Shown: one piece after another, positions 1 to 9,600 of the stretch
Layout: each line of letters starts with the position of its first letter
How positions within the stretch are numbered: the first letter of the stretch is position 1
Origin: Longitalea luteola
GTDB lineage: Bacteria; Bacteroidota; Bacteroidia; Chitinophagales; Chitinophagaceae
Direction: 5' to 3'
DNA: 64,000 nt
Assembly (NCBI RefSeq): GCF_017356035.1
Contig: NZ_JAFIQX010000006.1
Coordinates: forward strand, 186,001-250,000
The notes under the pieces: generated by a model
Databases searched by the model: none
Told to the model about the DNA's origin: nothing
What the model saw: only the letters and a program-made list of their open reading frames with translations
Translations under genes and position numbers: made by a program

Positions 1-101
1 ATATCCTTGATAATACCTGATTCTATAAGGACATCCTGCTTTGTTCCGTTAAATGGGGATGATGGGTCAGTTATTGTAACCTGTTGAATTAGAATCTTCA
101 T
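1..101 (-). CDS. Dihydroorotase, N-terminal fragment (cut by window start)
   Basis: The reverse strand from 101 reads an ATG followed by 33 codons with no stop up to the window edge. The translation begins MKILIQQVTITDPSSPFNG and continues KQDVLIESGIIKDI. This is the usual start of Bacteroidota dihydroorotase/amidohydrolase proteins: a short beta strand, the motif PSSPFNG, then a D-I/V-L-I-E-x-G-I-I strand of the composite amidohydrolase domain. Dihydroorotase catalyses the third step of pyrimidine synthesis in the cytoplasm. The metal-binding HxH motif would lie outside the window. The assignment rests on only 33 residues, so another amidohydrolase of the same superfamily is possible. Confidence 0.7.
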   Translation of the reverse strand, partial: MKILIQQVTITDPSSPFNGTKQDVLIESGIIKD

Positions 102-291
102 TCTCAAAAAGTTGAGCGAAGATACGGTTTTCTGTTTTAAGTTTTCGTTCTCGTTATTAATGAGTTGCAAGGTCCTTCACTGTTACCGGCTCCCGGTTTC
201 CGTATTCCGGGGGGCAAAAAATTAGCGAACCGGCTACTTGTTGGGAAGCTTGACACCAAAGTCCTGTAACCGGAAACAGACAACTCTTCCG

Positions 292-1248
292 CTAAATCAC
301 TTTATTAACAGGTACGCCATTTAAAAATGCAGCAATATTATTAATGGTAATATCCATTACTCTTTGCCTTGCTTCTTTGCTTACCCAGGCATTATGCGGC
401 GTAATTATACAGTTTTTGGCGCTGAGCAGCGGATTTTGCGCTGAAGGCGGTTCGGCTGATAACACATCCAGCCCGGCGCCGGCAATCCGGCCTGTGTTCA
501 GGGCATCGGCCAGGTCCTGCTCGTTGATCAGTGGGCCGCGGGCTGTATTGATAATATAAGCCGATGGTTTCATCCTCGCGATGAGTTCGGCATTTACAAA
601 ACCGGTATTGTCGGGCGTCAGCGGGCAATGCAGCGAAACCACATCGGATTTTGCAAACAATTCCGGTAGCGGCAGCCAGGGTGCAAATGCATTTTCTTTC
701 TTCCTGGGATTATGGTAACAAAGCTCCATACCGAGCGCCTGGGCGATACGGGCGGTCTGTTGCCCGATGTTTCCCCAGCCAACAATACCCATGGTTTTGC
801 CGGCCAGTTCGGTAAGAGGCGCCTTCTGATAACTGAAATCGGGAGACTTCGTCCACTCACCGGCGGCAACCGAAGCCGCATGTTTGCCCACCTGGTTGGT
901 CAATTCGAGCAATAAAGCAATGGTATGCTGGGCAACCGATGCAACTCCATAGGCCGGCACATTGCACACTATTATGTTCTTTTTTGTTGCCGCCTGCACA
1001 TCTATTATATTGTAACCGGTTGCCGTAACAGCGATCATTTTCAGCTGAGGCAGCTCTGCGAGTGTAGCTTCATTAAATGGCACTTTATTGGTAAGTACGA
1101 TCTGAGCATCCCTGCATCTGTCAATGATCTCCTGCGGTTGGGTTCTGTCATACACTGTTACCTCACCAAATTGTTCAACCGGTTTCCAGCTCAGATCACC
1201 GGGATTCAGGGTATAGCCATCGGTTACTACAATCTTAGTCATTGCCAT
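292..1248 (-). CDS. D-2-hydroxyacid dehydrogenase (NAD-dependent, glycerate dehydrogenase-like)
   Basis: A 318-residue cytoplasmic oxidoreductase of the D-isomer-specific 2-hydroxyacid dehydrogenase family, reducing 2-oxoacids such as hydroxypyruvate with NADH. The Rossmann motif GIVGWGNIGQQTA lies in the middle of the protein. The catalytic triad is visible as Arg in NTARGPLIN, Glu in GLDVLSAEPP and His in ITPHNAW. Length is normal for the family. The start MAMTKIVV is ATG; an inner ATG two codons on is equally possible. The exact substrate (hydroxypyruvate, glyoxylate or another) cannot be read from the sequence. It is transcribed toward the dihydroorotase start but separated from it by about 190 nt with no recognisable signal. 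Confidence 0.9.
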   Translation of the reverse strand: MAMTKIVVTDGYTLNPGDLSWKPVEQFGEVTVYDRTQPQEIIDRCRDAQIVLTNKVPFNEATLAELPQLKMIAVTATGYNIIDVQAATKKNIIVCNVPAYGVASVAQHTIALLLELTNQVGKHAASVAAGEWTKSPDFSYQKAPLTELAGKTMGIVGWGNIGQQTARIAQALGMELCYHNPRKKENAFAPWLPLPELFAKSDVVSLHCPLTPDNTGFVNAELIARMKPSAYIINTARGPLINEQDLADALNTGRIAGAGLDVLSAEPPSAQNPLLSAKNCIITPHNAWVSKEARQRVMDITINNIAAFLNGVPVNKVI

Positions 1249-1284
1249 GTTTTATACTACTTTGGGAACGGCAAAAATAAGGCA

Positions 1285-1393
1285 GTTACAGGTTACAAGT
1301 TTCACGTTACAGGGCTGGCCTTGCAGACTGCTGAACAATTGGTCGAGATCAGAATTATAGGGTCCTGAAACCTGGAACATGTAACCTGGAACG
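1285..1393. repeat. Heptamer inverted-repeat element, vocabulary GTTACAG / CCTGGAA
   Basis: The left arm (1285-1314) reads in 7-nt steps ACAGGTT, ACAAGTT, TCACGTT, ACAGGG. The right arm (1364-1393) reads CCTGAAA, CCTGGAA, CATGTAA, CCTGGAA. The arms are roughly complementary and could form an imperfect hairpin. The element fills the gap between the divergent dehydrogenase and the small gene at 1469. A second copy of this vocabulary lies at 44041-44117. Confidence 0.7.
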
Positions 1394-1422
1394 GTTTCAT
1401 AATTCACCACTAATCGCCCATC

Positions 1423-1451
1423 TATTGACCATTGCCGCCATTATTCTACCT
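1423..1451 (+). promoter_or_regulatory. Possible promoter of the small gene at 1469
   Basis: TTG in TATTGACC followed after 19 nt by TACCTTCG, one mismatch from the Bacteroidota -7 consensus TAnnTTTG. Transcription would start about 10 nt before the ATG at 1469. This is a motif reading only. Confidence 0.4.
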
Positions 1452-1468
1452 TCGCTTCAAACATTTGT

Positions 1469-1702
1469 ATGGCAGAGTATACGATATATGTCAATCAGAT
1501 AGAGGAGTACCAGATGCTGAACGACCGCCAATCGCTGGATGCGATCTTTCGGCGGGCCCAAAGCGCAGTTGTTGGGGGAGAAGTAGTGGCGCTGGTGCGC
1601 AAGACGTCGAATGGTGAGTCGTACCGGTTCGAAGAGATCTCTACCCTGGAAGACCTGAACGAATACAAAAAGAATGTATATAAATACGTAAAAGAAGACT
1701 AA
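1469..1702 (+). CDS. Small hypothetical protein (77 aa)
   Basis: A 77-residue, mostly acidic, probably cytoplasmic protein without signal peptide or membrane segment. It begins MAEYTIYVNQIEEYQML, has a central glycine pair (VVGGEVVALVRK) and ends in a charged lysine/tyrosine-rich tail. I do not recognise the family. Support for coding comes from a clean ATG, amino-acid composition typical of a folded small protein, a possible promoter just upstream, and termination right at the start of a heptamer repeat element, as several real genes in this window do. An antisense reading frame covers the same bases but has an unlikely composition. Confidence 0.6.
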   Translation: MAEYTIYVNQIEEYQMLNDRQSLDAIFRRAQSAVVGGEVVALVRKTSNGESYRFEEISTLEDLNEYKKNVYKYVKED

Positions 1703-1797
1703 CACGCTAAATGCGAAACGCTAAACGCCTGAACAGGATACAGACATGCTTCCATTGTCTTACAAGCTTTCAGCTTTCAGCGTTCTGCGTTAAGCGT
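1703..1797. repeat. Heptamer inverted-repeat element, vocabulary ACGCTAA / GCTTTCA-GCGTTCT
   Basis: The left arm reads ACGCTAA, ATGCGAA, ACGCTAA, ACGCC. The right arm (1766-1796) reads GCTTTCA, GCTTTCA, GCGTTCT, GCGTTAA. The arms are inverted relative to each other and share the GCGTT word with the large array at 63.2-63.4 kb. It begins directly after the stop of the 77-residue gene and precedes the epimerase gene. Confidence 0.7.
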
Positions 1798-1850
1798 AAA
1801 AACTCGCCTAAAAATCTAAAAGCCTAATTTTAGCTATTACCTTATTTAAA

Positions 1851-2840
1851 ATGGGAAATATGAAAGTACTGGTTACTGGCACTGCCGGACATTTGGGAGA
1901 AGCCCTGGTGCGAACATTAAGAAAAGATCATGAGGTGGTAGCATTGGACATAAAACCATCGCTTTTTAATACACATACCGGCTCCATAACTGATCGGGAT
2001 CTGGTAAAACAATGTATGCAGGGCGTAAAGGTCGTTTTGCACACGGCCACTTTGCATAAACCACATGTGGCAACACATACGCCGCAGCAATTTGTTGACA
2101 CCAATATAACAGGCACCCTCAACTTATTACAGGAAGCCGTTGCAGCCGGCGTTGAAGTATTTGTATTTACCAGTACGACCAGCGTATTCGGCGATGCCCT
2201 CGTGCCACCGCCAGGTGCTCCGGCCGCCTGGATAACAGAATCAGTTACCCCGGTACCTAAAAATATATATGGTGTTACAAAGACAGCGGCAGAAAATCTT
2301 TGTCAACTGTATTACCGGAACGCCGGGTTGCCCTGTATCGTACTGCGTACATCCCGTTTTTTTCCGGAAGAAGATGACAACCGGAAAATGCGCGAGATCT
2401 ATCCCGATTCAAACCTCAAAGCCAATGAATTCCTGTATCGCCGCGCAGAGATCGAAGACGTGGTAAGCGCTCACCTGGCGGCGATGGAGCGGGCTAAGTC
2501 TATCGGATTTGGTACCTACATCATCAGTGCTACCACTCCCTTTCAGCAGACTGATCTGTGGGATTTACGCGCCCATGCGCATGAAGTGGTAAAACGGCTT
2601 TACCCCGAATACCTGGCCATTTATGAACAACGTGGCTGGAAAATGTTCCCCTCAATTGACAGGGTTTATGTGAACGAACTGGCGCGCACCGAACTGGGCT
2701 GGGCACCGAAATATGATTTCAAATATATTCTTGAACAAATAAAACATACCAACGAACTGCGGAGTCAACTGGCCAAACAAATTGGCGTTAAAGGGTATCA
2801 TACAGAAAAATTTACCGAAGGACCATATCCTGTTGATTGA
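1851..2840 (+). CDS. NAD-dependent epimerase/dehydratase family protein
   Basis: A 329-residue extended short-chain dehydrogenase. The Rossmann motif is VTGTAGHLGEAL near residue 10, and the catalytic pair is in YGVTKTAAENL (Tyr and Lys four residues apart), with FTSTTSVFG holding the upstream Ser/Thr. Such enzymes act on nucleotide sugars or related substrates in the cytoplasm with NAD(P). A second ATG at 1860 (MKVLVTG) may be the true start, since family members usually begin close to the first strand. Together with the following cupin it may form a small sugar-modifying operon (gap 69 nt). The substrate is not evident. Confidence 0.88.
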   Translation: MGNMKVLVTGTAGHLGEALVRTLRKDHEVVALDIKPSLFNTHTGSITDRDLVKQCMQGVKVVLHTATLHKPHVATHTPQQFVDTNITGTLNLLQEAVAAGVEVFVFTSTTSVFGDALVPPPGAPAAWITESVTPVPKNIYGVTKTAAENLCQLYYRNAGLPCIVLRTSRFFPEEDDNRKMREIYPDSNLKANEFLYRRAEIEDVVSAHLAAMERAKSIGFGTYIISATTPFQQTDLWDLRAHAHEVVKRLYPEYLAIYEQRGWKMFPSIDRVYVNELARTELGWAPKYDFKYILEQIKHTNELRSQLAKQIGVKGYHTEKFTEGPYPVD

Positions 2841-2909
2841 GGCTAAACGTACGCCTTCCGAACAAACTATAAGCGAAAATGTTGTTTACATTTACTGAAA
2901 AGACTACGT

Positions 2910-3281
2910 ATGGAAAACAACTATCCTTATGACACAAGGCTTGATATTAAATATGATCATCTTGAGATCATTGATATTCCCGCTATTGTGAAGGCCAATC
3001 AGCACAAATGGTTTAACCAAACGCTAACGAAAGTAAACAGCAGTGTGGTGCGGGTGGCCATTATAGAAGGGGAGTACCACTGGCATAAACACGATAACGA
3101 TGATGAATTCTTCTTTGTACTGGATGGACAGTTGCTCATTGACCTTGAAGACAAAACCATAACATTAAATCCCTGGGAAGGATTTACCATTACAAAGGGC
3201 ATCACGCACAGAACACGGGCGCCTAAAAAGACGGTGATCTTAATGGTAGAGACCAGTGATATTGTACCTACCGGTGATTAG
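2910..3281 (+). CDS. Cupin domain protein
   Basis: A 123-residue single-domain cupin. The first metal-binding motif is HWHKHDNDDEFFFVLDG (two His and one Glu in the usual spacing), and the second half contains GFTITKGITHRTRAP with the conserved His. The protein has no signal peptide and is likely cytoplasmic. Stand-alone cupins of this size act as sugar-phosphate isomerases, epimerases or small dioxygenases; the sequence alone does not decide. It follows the epimerase gene in the same direction and ends in front of a long hairpin shared with a convergent gene. Confidence 0.85.
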   Translation: MENNYPYDTRLDIKYDHLEIIDIPAIVKANQHKWFNQTLTKVNSSVVRVAIIEGEYHWHKHDNDDEFFFVLDGQLLIDLEDKTITLNPWEGFTITKGITHRTRAPKKTVILMVETSDIVPTGD

Positions 3282-3282
3282 C

Positions 3283-3386
3283 TAATTTCTGATTTTGAGA
3301 TTTAGAGATTTTAAGATTTAATCAGGTTCTGCTTTCTGACAAATTTTAAAATCTCTAAATCACGAAATCTCAAAATCAGAAATCTT
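3283..3386. terminator. Long AT-rich inverted repeat between convergent genes
   Basis: The left arm (3286-3320) and right arm (3341-3385) are complementary over about 35 bases apart from an 8-nt insertion in the right arm. Each arm is a quasi-repeat of GATTTTGA/GATTTAGA-like words with an 8-nt period, unlike the 7-nt period of the other elements. It sits between the cupin (plus) and the DUF5689 gene (minus), so a bidirectional terminator role is likely. Confidence 0.6.
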
Positions 3387-3389
3387 TTA

Positions 3390-4991
3390 TTACTCAACCA
3401 GTTTGGTTACACTGGGGTGCTTTTCTAAACTGTCAATCGTAGCAGTAGCCTGTACCAGTTCCACAACCACCTGCTTACGAGCAGTTGTCCATCTGCCAAG
3501 GGTAACATTGTATACACCGCCCATCAAATTATACAAGCCGGCATCTGCAGGTACACTTGGGTAGTTTTCATTTACCGCGTAAGGCATATTGGCGGTATTG
3601 CCGGGAGAACGGTAATACAGATAGGGAACCACAATAGGCTTATAAGTATTTTGATCAATAACTACCGAATACATCGAATACCAGTCGTTATTACAGATCC
3701 TGTAACCTAAAATGGGCGTTTTGCCGGGGTCATAAACGGCGGCGGCTCCACCAGTAGCCACGAACAATACATCTTCGGGTACTGACTTTTCGGTAACCGT
3801 AGTTCCTTTGAATATGGCTACACCACATGTATTGCCGTTGTTGGGCCAGGGGCCTGAGGTGCCAAACGAACTCGCGCGAACAAGCCCTCCATCGCCCCGA
3901 TTTGTACCACTCGTAGCGTAGGTTTTTTGATACCAGTTTGTTGAAGCCGGAAATGAATGAGCACCTCCTGAACCATTGATCTTTTTGCCCTGGAAGCCAA
4001 AATAAAAGAACTGTCCTTTTTGTACACCACCCGTTGTAATGTTCCATTTGATGGTACGCTGGCCACCGGTAGCCCATCCGGCATCGAGCGGCGTAGCAGA
4101 ACTGGCAGTGCCACTATTGACACAAAATAGAATGCTATAAGGAGTGGCAGTAAAGTCTATATCTTTAGTAGCCAGCATCTGTACGTATTCATGCCCGCCA
4201 TCGCCTCCTCTGGGATCGCCCATGAACCCGGTTATCAGAAGGTCCTGGGCCATAGATCCCATATTCACGATATCATCTCCGTTCCTTGTTCTGAGCTGTA
4301 CAGATCCCTCGATAGTGCTAAAAGGAATGCCTACATATGCAGCCAGAACATAAGGTGCATTTTGAGCATAACTTACAGCCGGATTTGTATAAAGAACAAG
4401 GTCGCCAAAACCATCATTTATTACTTTCGAACCACTTATCACATCTCCTGGTTGAGGGCCGGGATTGAAACTGCCTTTATTAATGAGGCAAAGCGAACTT
4501 TCATAGTCAGGTTTGGCATGCAGCTGCGCTATAGTTATCGCGTTTACGTTAACCGTACCTTTACCAGCAGCGGTAATGTTGGCTGTTGTTAGGCCGGTAA
4601 TTGTTAAAATGCCATTTTTACGGGTCAAAGTACTGCCAACAATATCTATCACTACCGAATCACCAGGGTGGTAGTTCGCTGCATCTGCACCCAACTCAAT
4701 AGAAATACCCCGCAGCGTTTGCAGCCGGCGGTTATCCTGCACTACCAGCAGGCCTTCAGGAAGATTTTTTTCGGTATGGTCAGATACAACTACCGCCGCC
4801 AGTTTGGAAGCACCATAGAGATTCTCCTGAGTAAGCACAACATCCTCCCCCTTATAAATTGGGCGAACATCCAGAATGGAAATTATATCGTTAGGCGTAG
4901 CTCCGAAATATTTTTCGTAGGTATCCTTAGTACAACTGTTTATAGCTACAGCTATGATCGTTATGAAAAAAAGATTCAATAAATATCTCAT
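3390..4991 (-). CDS. DUF5689 domain lipoprotein
   Basis: A 533-residue exported lipoprotein. The N-terminus has a hydrophobic segment ending in AINSC, with the lipobox cysteine at residue 20. The following 200 residues match the DUF5689 pattern, a predicted OB-like surface domain found beside SusC/SusD genes: VYGASKLAAVVVSD-type strands, then NLPEGLLVVQD and LRGISIELG. The C-terminal half is rich in Gly, Ser and aromatic residues, as in beta-sandwich surface proteins. It is the last gene of the sigma-FecR-SusC-SusD operon, 28 nt after SusD. By position it is probably a surface glycan- or protein-binding accessory of this uptake system; its ligand is unknown. Confidence 0.82.
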   Translation of the reverse strand: MRYLLNLFFITIIAVAINSCTKDTYEKYFGATPNDIISILDVRPIYKGEDVVLTQENLYGASKLAAVVVSDHTEKNLPEGLLVVQDNRRLQTLRGISIELGADAANYHPGDSVVIDIVGSTLTRKNGILTITGLTTANITAAGKGTVNVNAITIAQLHAKPDYESSLCLINKGSFNPGPQPGDVISGSKVINDGFGDLVLYTNPAVSYAQNAPYVLAAYVGIPFSTIEGSVQLRTRNGDDIVNMGSMAQDLLITGFMGDPRGGDGGHEYVQMLATKDIDFTATPYSILFCVNSGTASSATPLDAGWATGGQRTIKWNITTGGVQKGQFFYFGFQGKKINGSGGAHSFPASTNWYQKTYATSGTNRGDGGLVRASSFGTSGPWPNNGNTCGVAIFKGTTVTEKSVPEDVLFVATGGAAAVYDPGKTPILGYRICNNDWYSMYSVVIDQNTYKPIVVPYLYYRSPGNTANMPYAVNENYPSVPADAGLYNLMGGVYNVTLGRWTTARKQVVVELVQATATIDSLEKHPSVTKLVE

Positions 4992-5019
4992 CTTCCTGAT
5001 TTTTTAATTATTGAAACAA

Positions 5020-6597
5020 TTAAGGCTGCTGCCACCATACATTGGTAAATATTTCGTCGGGGCCCTGTGCGGCTACTGCAGCTTTGTAATTTACCGGGTT
5101 GGCAGCCTGTACGTACACAGGGTATACCATGCGCGCCGGCATTACGCCGTTGTTCGACAATCCAGGCCCTTTAGGCAAAACTGGATGGCCTGTGCGTCTG
5201 TGTTCAAACCACTGCTGCAGATCGGTCAAAAACAGTGCATAGTATTTCTGTAAGTGGATCAATTCCATTTTATCTTCTAGCGGAAGATTATCATCCCAGG
5301 TTTCACTGGCAGCATCAAGATTTGTAAGATGGGTGGTAAACTCGGTGGAACTGATATTTTCAGGAAAGTTGGGCACCCAGTAATTGATGGCAGATGCTAT
5401 GCCCTGGTAAAAATAGGTTTTTGTATCGCCGGTGATCCATCCTTTGGCAGCCGCTTCGGCAAGTATGAACTGTAGTTCTGCATATTGCATAATGATACCC
5501 GTCCGCGGATTTTGCTGGAGCGACCAGGTACCGCCTGTGCTGGCATTATCATAGCTTTGAAAAAAACAACCTTTTGGTTCGCCCTGGCCTGGCAGGTAAC
5601 CGCTTTTTACCCCGTACCATCCGCCGGTACTCGCCTGGGCAATGCCCAAACGGCCTATGCTACCCGATCCATACGGAGTAGAAGAAACATAACGCGGGTC
5701 AGACCACGCAATCAAATTGTCTAAAAAGAAAGCGCAAAGCGCCGGGCCACGAAAATCCTGCGCACGTATCCCATTTACATAAGGGGAAGTATATGGATCA
5801 GTAGTACTGATACCACCGCTCCAAAGTATTCTGGCTCCGTCAGCATTGCTTTGGAAGATGGGATATTCAGAAGGGTTTTCTACTATCTGTTTTATTTTTG
5901 CAATACATTGCTGTTGTACATCAGTTTTACCTGATACGCGCAACAAAAGCCGCAGGTATAATGAATTCACAAATTTTCTCCATTGGCCTACGTTTCCATT
6001 GTACACGGGATCACTGGTAGCCACGATTGTATCGCCTTTGGCAAGCAGGGTATTGGCTTCTTCCAACTGTTTAAACAGATCAAGATAAATGTCTTTCTGC
6101 CTGTCAAAAGCCGGCGCTACGTTTTGTTGATCACCTTGCAGTGCATTGAAATATGGAATATCACCATAAGTATCTGTCAAATTAGAGAACAGCCATACCT
6201 TGCATACTTTTCCAATGGCCTGATAAGTGGCATTGGGGGCTTTCTCGCCATCCGCGCGTTCGCGAGACAGGCTGTCTACCTGTTTGAAGTTCGTTAATTG
6301 TACATACCAGGCATTCCATAAATAGTCCGATACGTTAGCTCTGAAAGCATAACGGAATACGGTATTATCGCCATCGCTTTGTCCTACGGTTACCTGCATC
6401 AATTCGTTGTTAAAGTTCCTGTTACGGCTCATACCAGGCCAGATAGCATTTACCAGTGCAGGCGCCAGCAACTTGTCTGAAGTAGTGCTGACGATATTAA
6501 TAGGATCTACGTTCAATTCCTCAAATCCCTTTTTGCATGAATAGAGTGTTGGCCCAGCCATCAGAACCAAACATGCTATAAATAATTGCTTTCTCAT
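5020..6597 (-). CDS. SusD/RagB family lipoprotein (SusD-like group 2)
   Basis: A 525-residue outer-membrane lipoprotein that forms the lid of the SusC channel. I start it at the ATG at 6597 (MRKQLFIACLVLMAG), because this gives a proper signal peptide and lipobox (TLYSCKKGFEELN); the longer open frame overlaps the SusC gene. The sequence FEELNVDPINIV, the TPR-like helical stretches and the ending with repeated Tyr/Asn fit the SusD-like family. It lies 40 nt after its SusC partner. No carbohydrate-active gene lies beside it, so the substrate could be a glycan, peptide or other nutrient. Confidence 0.92.
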   Translation of the reverse strand: MRKQLFIACLVLMAGPTLYSCKKGFEELNVDPINIVSTTSDKLLAPALVNAIWPGMSRNRNFNNELMQVTVGQSDGDNTVFRYAFRANVSDYLWNAWYVQLTNFKQVDSLSRERADGEKAPNATYQAIGKVCKVWLFSNLTDTYGDIPYFNALQGDQQNVAPAFDRQKDIYLDLFKQLEEANTLLAKGDTIVATSDPVYNGNVGQWRKFVNSLYLRLLLRVSGKTDVQQQCIAKIKQIVENPSEYPIFQSNADGARILWSGGISTTDPYTSPYVNGIRAQDFRGPALCAFFLDNLIAWSDPRYVSSTPYGSGSIGRLGIAQASTGGWYGVKSGYLPGQGEPKGCFFQSYDNASTGGTWSLQQNPRTGIIMQYAELQFILAEAAAKGWITGDTKTYFYQGIASAINYWVPNFPENISSTEFTTHLTNLDAASETWDDNLPLEDKMELIHLQKYYALFLTDLQQWFEHRRTGHPVLPKGPGLSNNGVMPARMVYPVYVQAANPVNYKAAVAAQGPDEIFTNVWWQQP

Positions 6598-6637
6598 CCG
6601 TTTTTCTTTTGTTATTATCAGATCTTTTACACAATAA

Positions 6638-9600
6638 TTAAAACCCGATTGATAAATTAAAACCCATGCTACGGGTAGAAGGAAACTGTCCCGTTTCAAA
6701 ACCGGTTACAATGTCTGACCCGGCCAGGGTTCCAAACTCGGGATCGAATATTGGCCAGGGTGACCAGATGAACAGGTCGCGCCCGTAAATCCCGATGCTT
6801 GCCGAGCTTAAACCGATCTTCTTAAGCAAGGTTGGCTTAAAGGCATAGCTTAAAGAAGCTTCACGGAATTTTAAAAAATCGGTGCTAAAGGTGCTTCCCT
6901 CGGCATTGTAGCTACCCATGCTATATTGATAATACTGATCGATATCGTAAGCCACCACATCATTTTTACGGTAAGAACCATCCTGGTTTTGTACCACACC
7001 ATTACCGATGATCCCGTTGTACCGGCCCGGTAGTGTACTTTTAAGTTTGCCCTGCTCTGCCAGTTTGTAATGAGATAGCGAGTAGGCCACAGCACCCACC
7101 TGTGCATCGAACAGCAGGTTCAAACTAAAGTTCTTAAAGCGAAAATTATTACCAAGGCTGAATTTGTATTTAGGTATGGTGTTTCCCAGGTAAATAATGC
7201 TATCCGTGATCCTTGGAAATCCGGTATTAGCGTCAAAAACGACTTGCCCGTCCGGACTGCGCACATAACCCAGGCCATACAGATCGCCCATGCTGCCACC
7301 TACAGATGCCACAATCTGGCTGCTGGCGATCTGGCCGGCCCTCAGCAGCACGGAGCTATCCGGCATGGAAATGATCTTGTTTTGGTTGCGCGCAAAAGTT
7401 CCAAACAGGCTCCAGTTAAAGCCCGTTGCACTGGCAATGGGTCTGGCATTAAGCTGTATTTCCACACCATTGTTCCTTACTTTTCCGGCATTGATGATGG
7501 CAGAACTGTAACCTGAAGAGGCATCTACCGTTCTTGTGAAGATCTGGTTCCTGGTATTTCCAAAATATACTGCCAGGTCTAACCCTAATCTGCCATTGAA
7601 GAACTGCACTTCTGTACCCAGCTCGAATGTTGAGGTAAGCAGTGGTTTTAAATTGATGTTCGGCAGGGTAGTGGGGCTTACAAGGGCGCTATCGGGATAA
7701 ATACCTGCGCTTGCGAGGCCATACGTATAAGCAGTTCTGTAAGGAGTGGTGCCGCCGCTGCCTACCTGGGCATAGGACGCCCTAACCTTGGTATAGTTGA
7801 TGACGGTTGGCAGCTTTACTACATCCGACAGAACAAAACTGGTGTTGATTGAAGGATAGAAAAAACCTACATTGTCTGTTCTTCCCTTGGTGGCCAGTAC
7901 GCTGTTCCAGTCCTGGCGGCCGGTAATTTCAACAAACAGGTAATTTTTATAGCTGAGATTAACAACCCCATATATACTGTTTATCTGGTAACTGCTTGTA
8001 TCAGGATAATAGGTCAATCCATACAAACTGTTGTTCAGGTCATATATCCGGGGGTAGGGGGAGGCGCCATCCAATGAATCCGGATACTTTAAACCGTCGG
8101 CCCTGACATCGGATTTGTCATAATTATTTTTCAACTGGCTTCCCCCCAGGGTTACGCCGAGCTTTGCGTTTTTATTCACCTGTTTGGAGTACCTGGCCAT
8201 GAAGTCGAAGCTCTTTTCCTGCGAATAGATATTTTGTTTTCTTACAGAACCATAGATGAGGCGGGTGCCTGCATCGTAAGGCCGGTCCTGCTCCCGTTTA
8301 TCATTCATCCAGTCGAGGTTGCCGCGCAACATGAAGCTTAGATCTTTCGTAGCCTGAAAATTCAGGGTAACATTGCCGGTCACGTTATTTCTTCTGGTTT
8401 TGTTGAGGAACTCATAGGCTATGGCAAATGGGTTTTCGGGAAAACCAGAAAAGGGGTAACGAATAAATTTGTAAAGGCTGTCATATACGCTGCCTTCGCC
8501 GCCCGCCCAGTAGTTCCTTAGCCAGTTTACATCGGCGTTTGGCTGCCAGAAAATGTACCAGTACATTAAGGACTGGTTGCCATATCCTGCTGCCGGCAGG
8601 TTATCGCTTTTCCTGAAACCATAGTTTATTTTGGTAGAAAGTTTTAATTTTTTGCCAATGTCCGAATTGGTGGTCAATCCGACATTTCTACGATCGAAAC
8701 CTGTGTTGGGCACAATCCATTTGTTGTTTTCTGTGCCAAAATTCACCCGAATACCAGTTGTACCCAGTCTGCCATCTACGGTGAGGTTGTGCTTCATGTC
8801 TTTTCCTACATCCCATATATCGTCGATATTATCGTAAGCCACCCAGGGCGTGCGCTCCAAACCTACTGTCTGACGCACAGGGTCGTATTGATAGAACATT
8901 TGTCCGTCGAATTTCGGGCCATAAGCAGAGCTGGTGCCGCTGGTGCTGGCGCCGTCCTCGCTTGCGCCAAAAGAGTAATGCGTTGCCCCGCCCAAACCCT
9001 GACCATATTCGTATTGCAGATCAGGATATCTGTTTACCTGCTCTATGTTACCGCTGGCTGTATAGCGAAAATTAAAGCGGCCTTTCTTTTTTTGCGCTGC
9101 TGATTTGGTGGTGATAATGACAGCACCGTTTGCCGCCCGCTGACCATACAATGCAGCAGCCGCAGGTCCTTTCAGGATAGATACGCTTTCTATATCCTGT
9201 GGGTTGATATCATTCAATGAACTTCCATAGTCAGCCGGCAGATTGTCTGAGTTCGTTGCATACACCGCGTCGCCTCTGTTGCCGGAACGTTTACCACTAC
9301 CATTATTGATCACCACACCGTCCACTACAATGAGGGCTTCATTATCACCTGTAAGGTTGTTTTCGCCGCGAAGGATGATCTTGCTGGAGGCGGCGGGTCC
9401 CGAACCCGAACGCACAAGGTTCAACCCGGCTACTTTACCTGAGAGCGCATCTGTCCAGTTTGTACTTGCTGCCTGGGTAAGCTGTGTGCTATCCACTTTT
9501 GTAAGCGCATACCCCAGCGACCGTTCTGATTTTTTGATACCTAATGCAGTTACTACTACATTCTGCATCTGCTGATCATCTTTTTGTAGCACAATGCTTA

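Noticed and set aside
1457-1705. Minus-strand 82-codon frame opposite the 77-residue gene
   Set aside because: Phe/Val-rich shadow composition, and the plus-strand gene has a better start and possible promoter.
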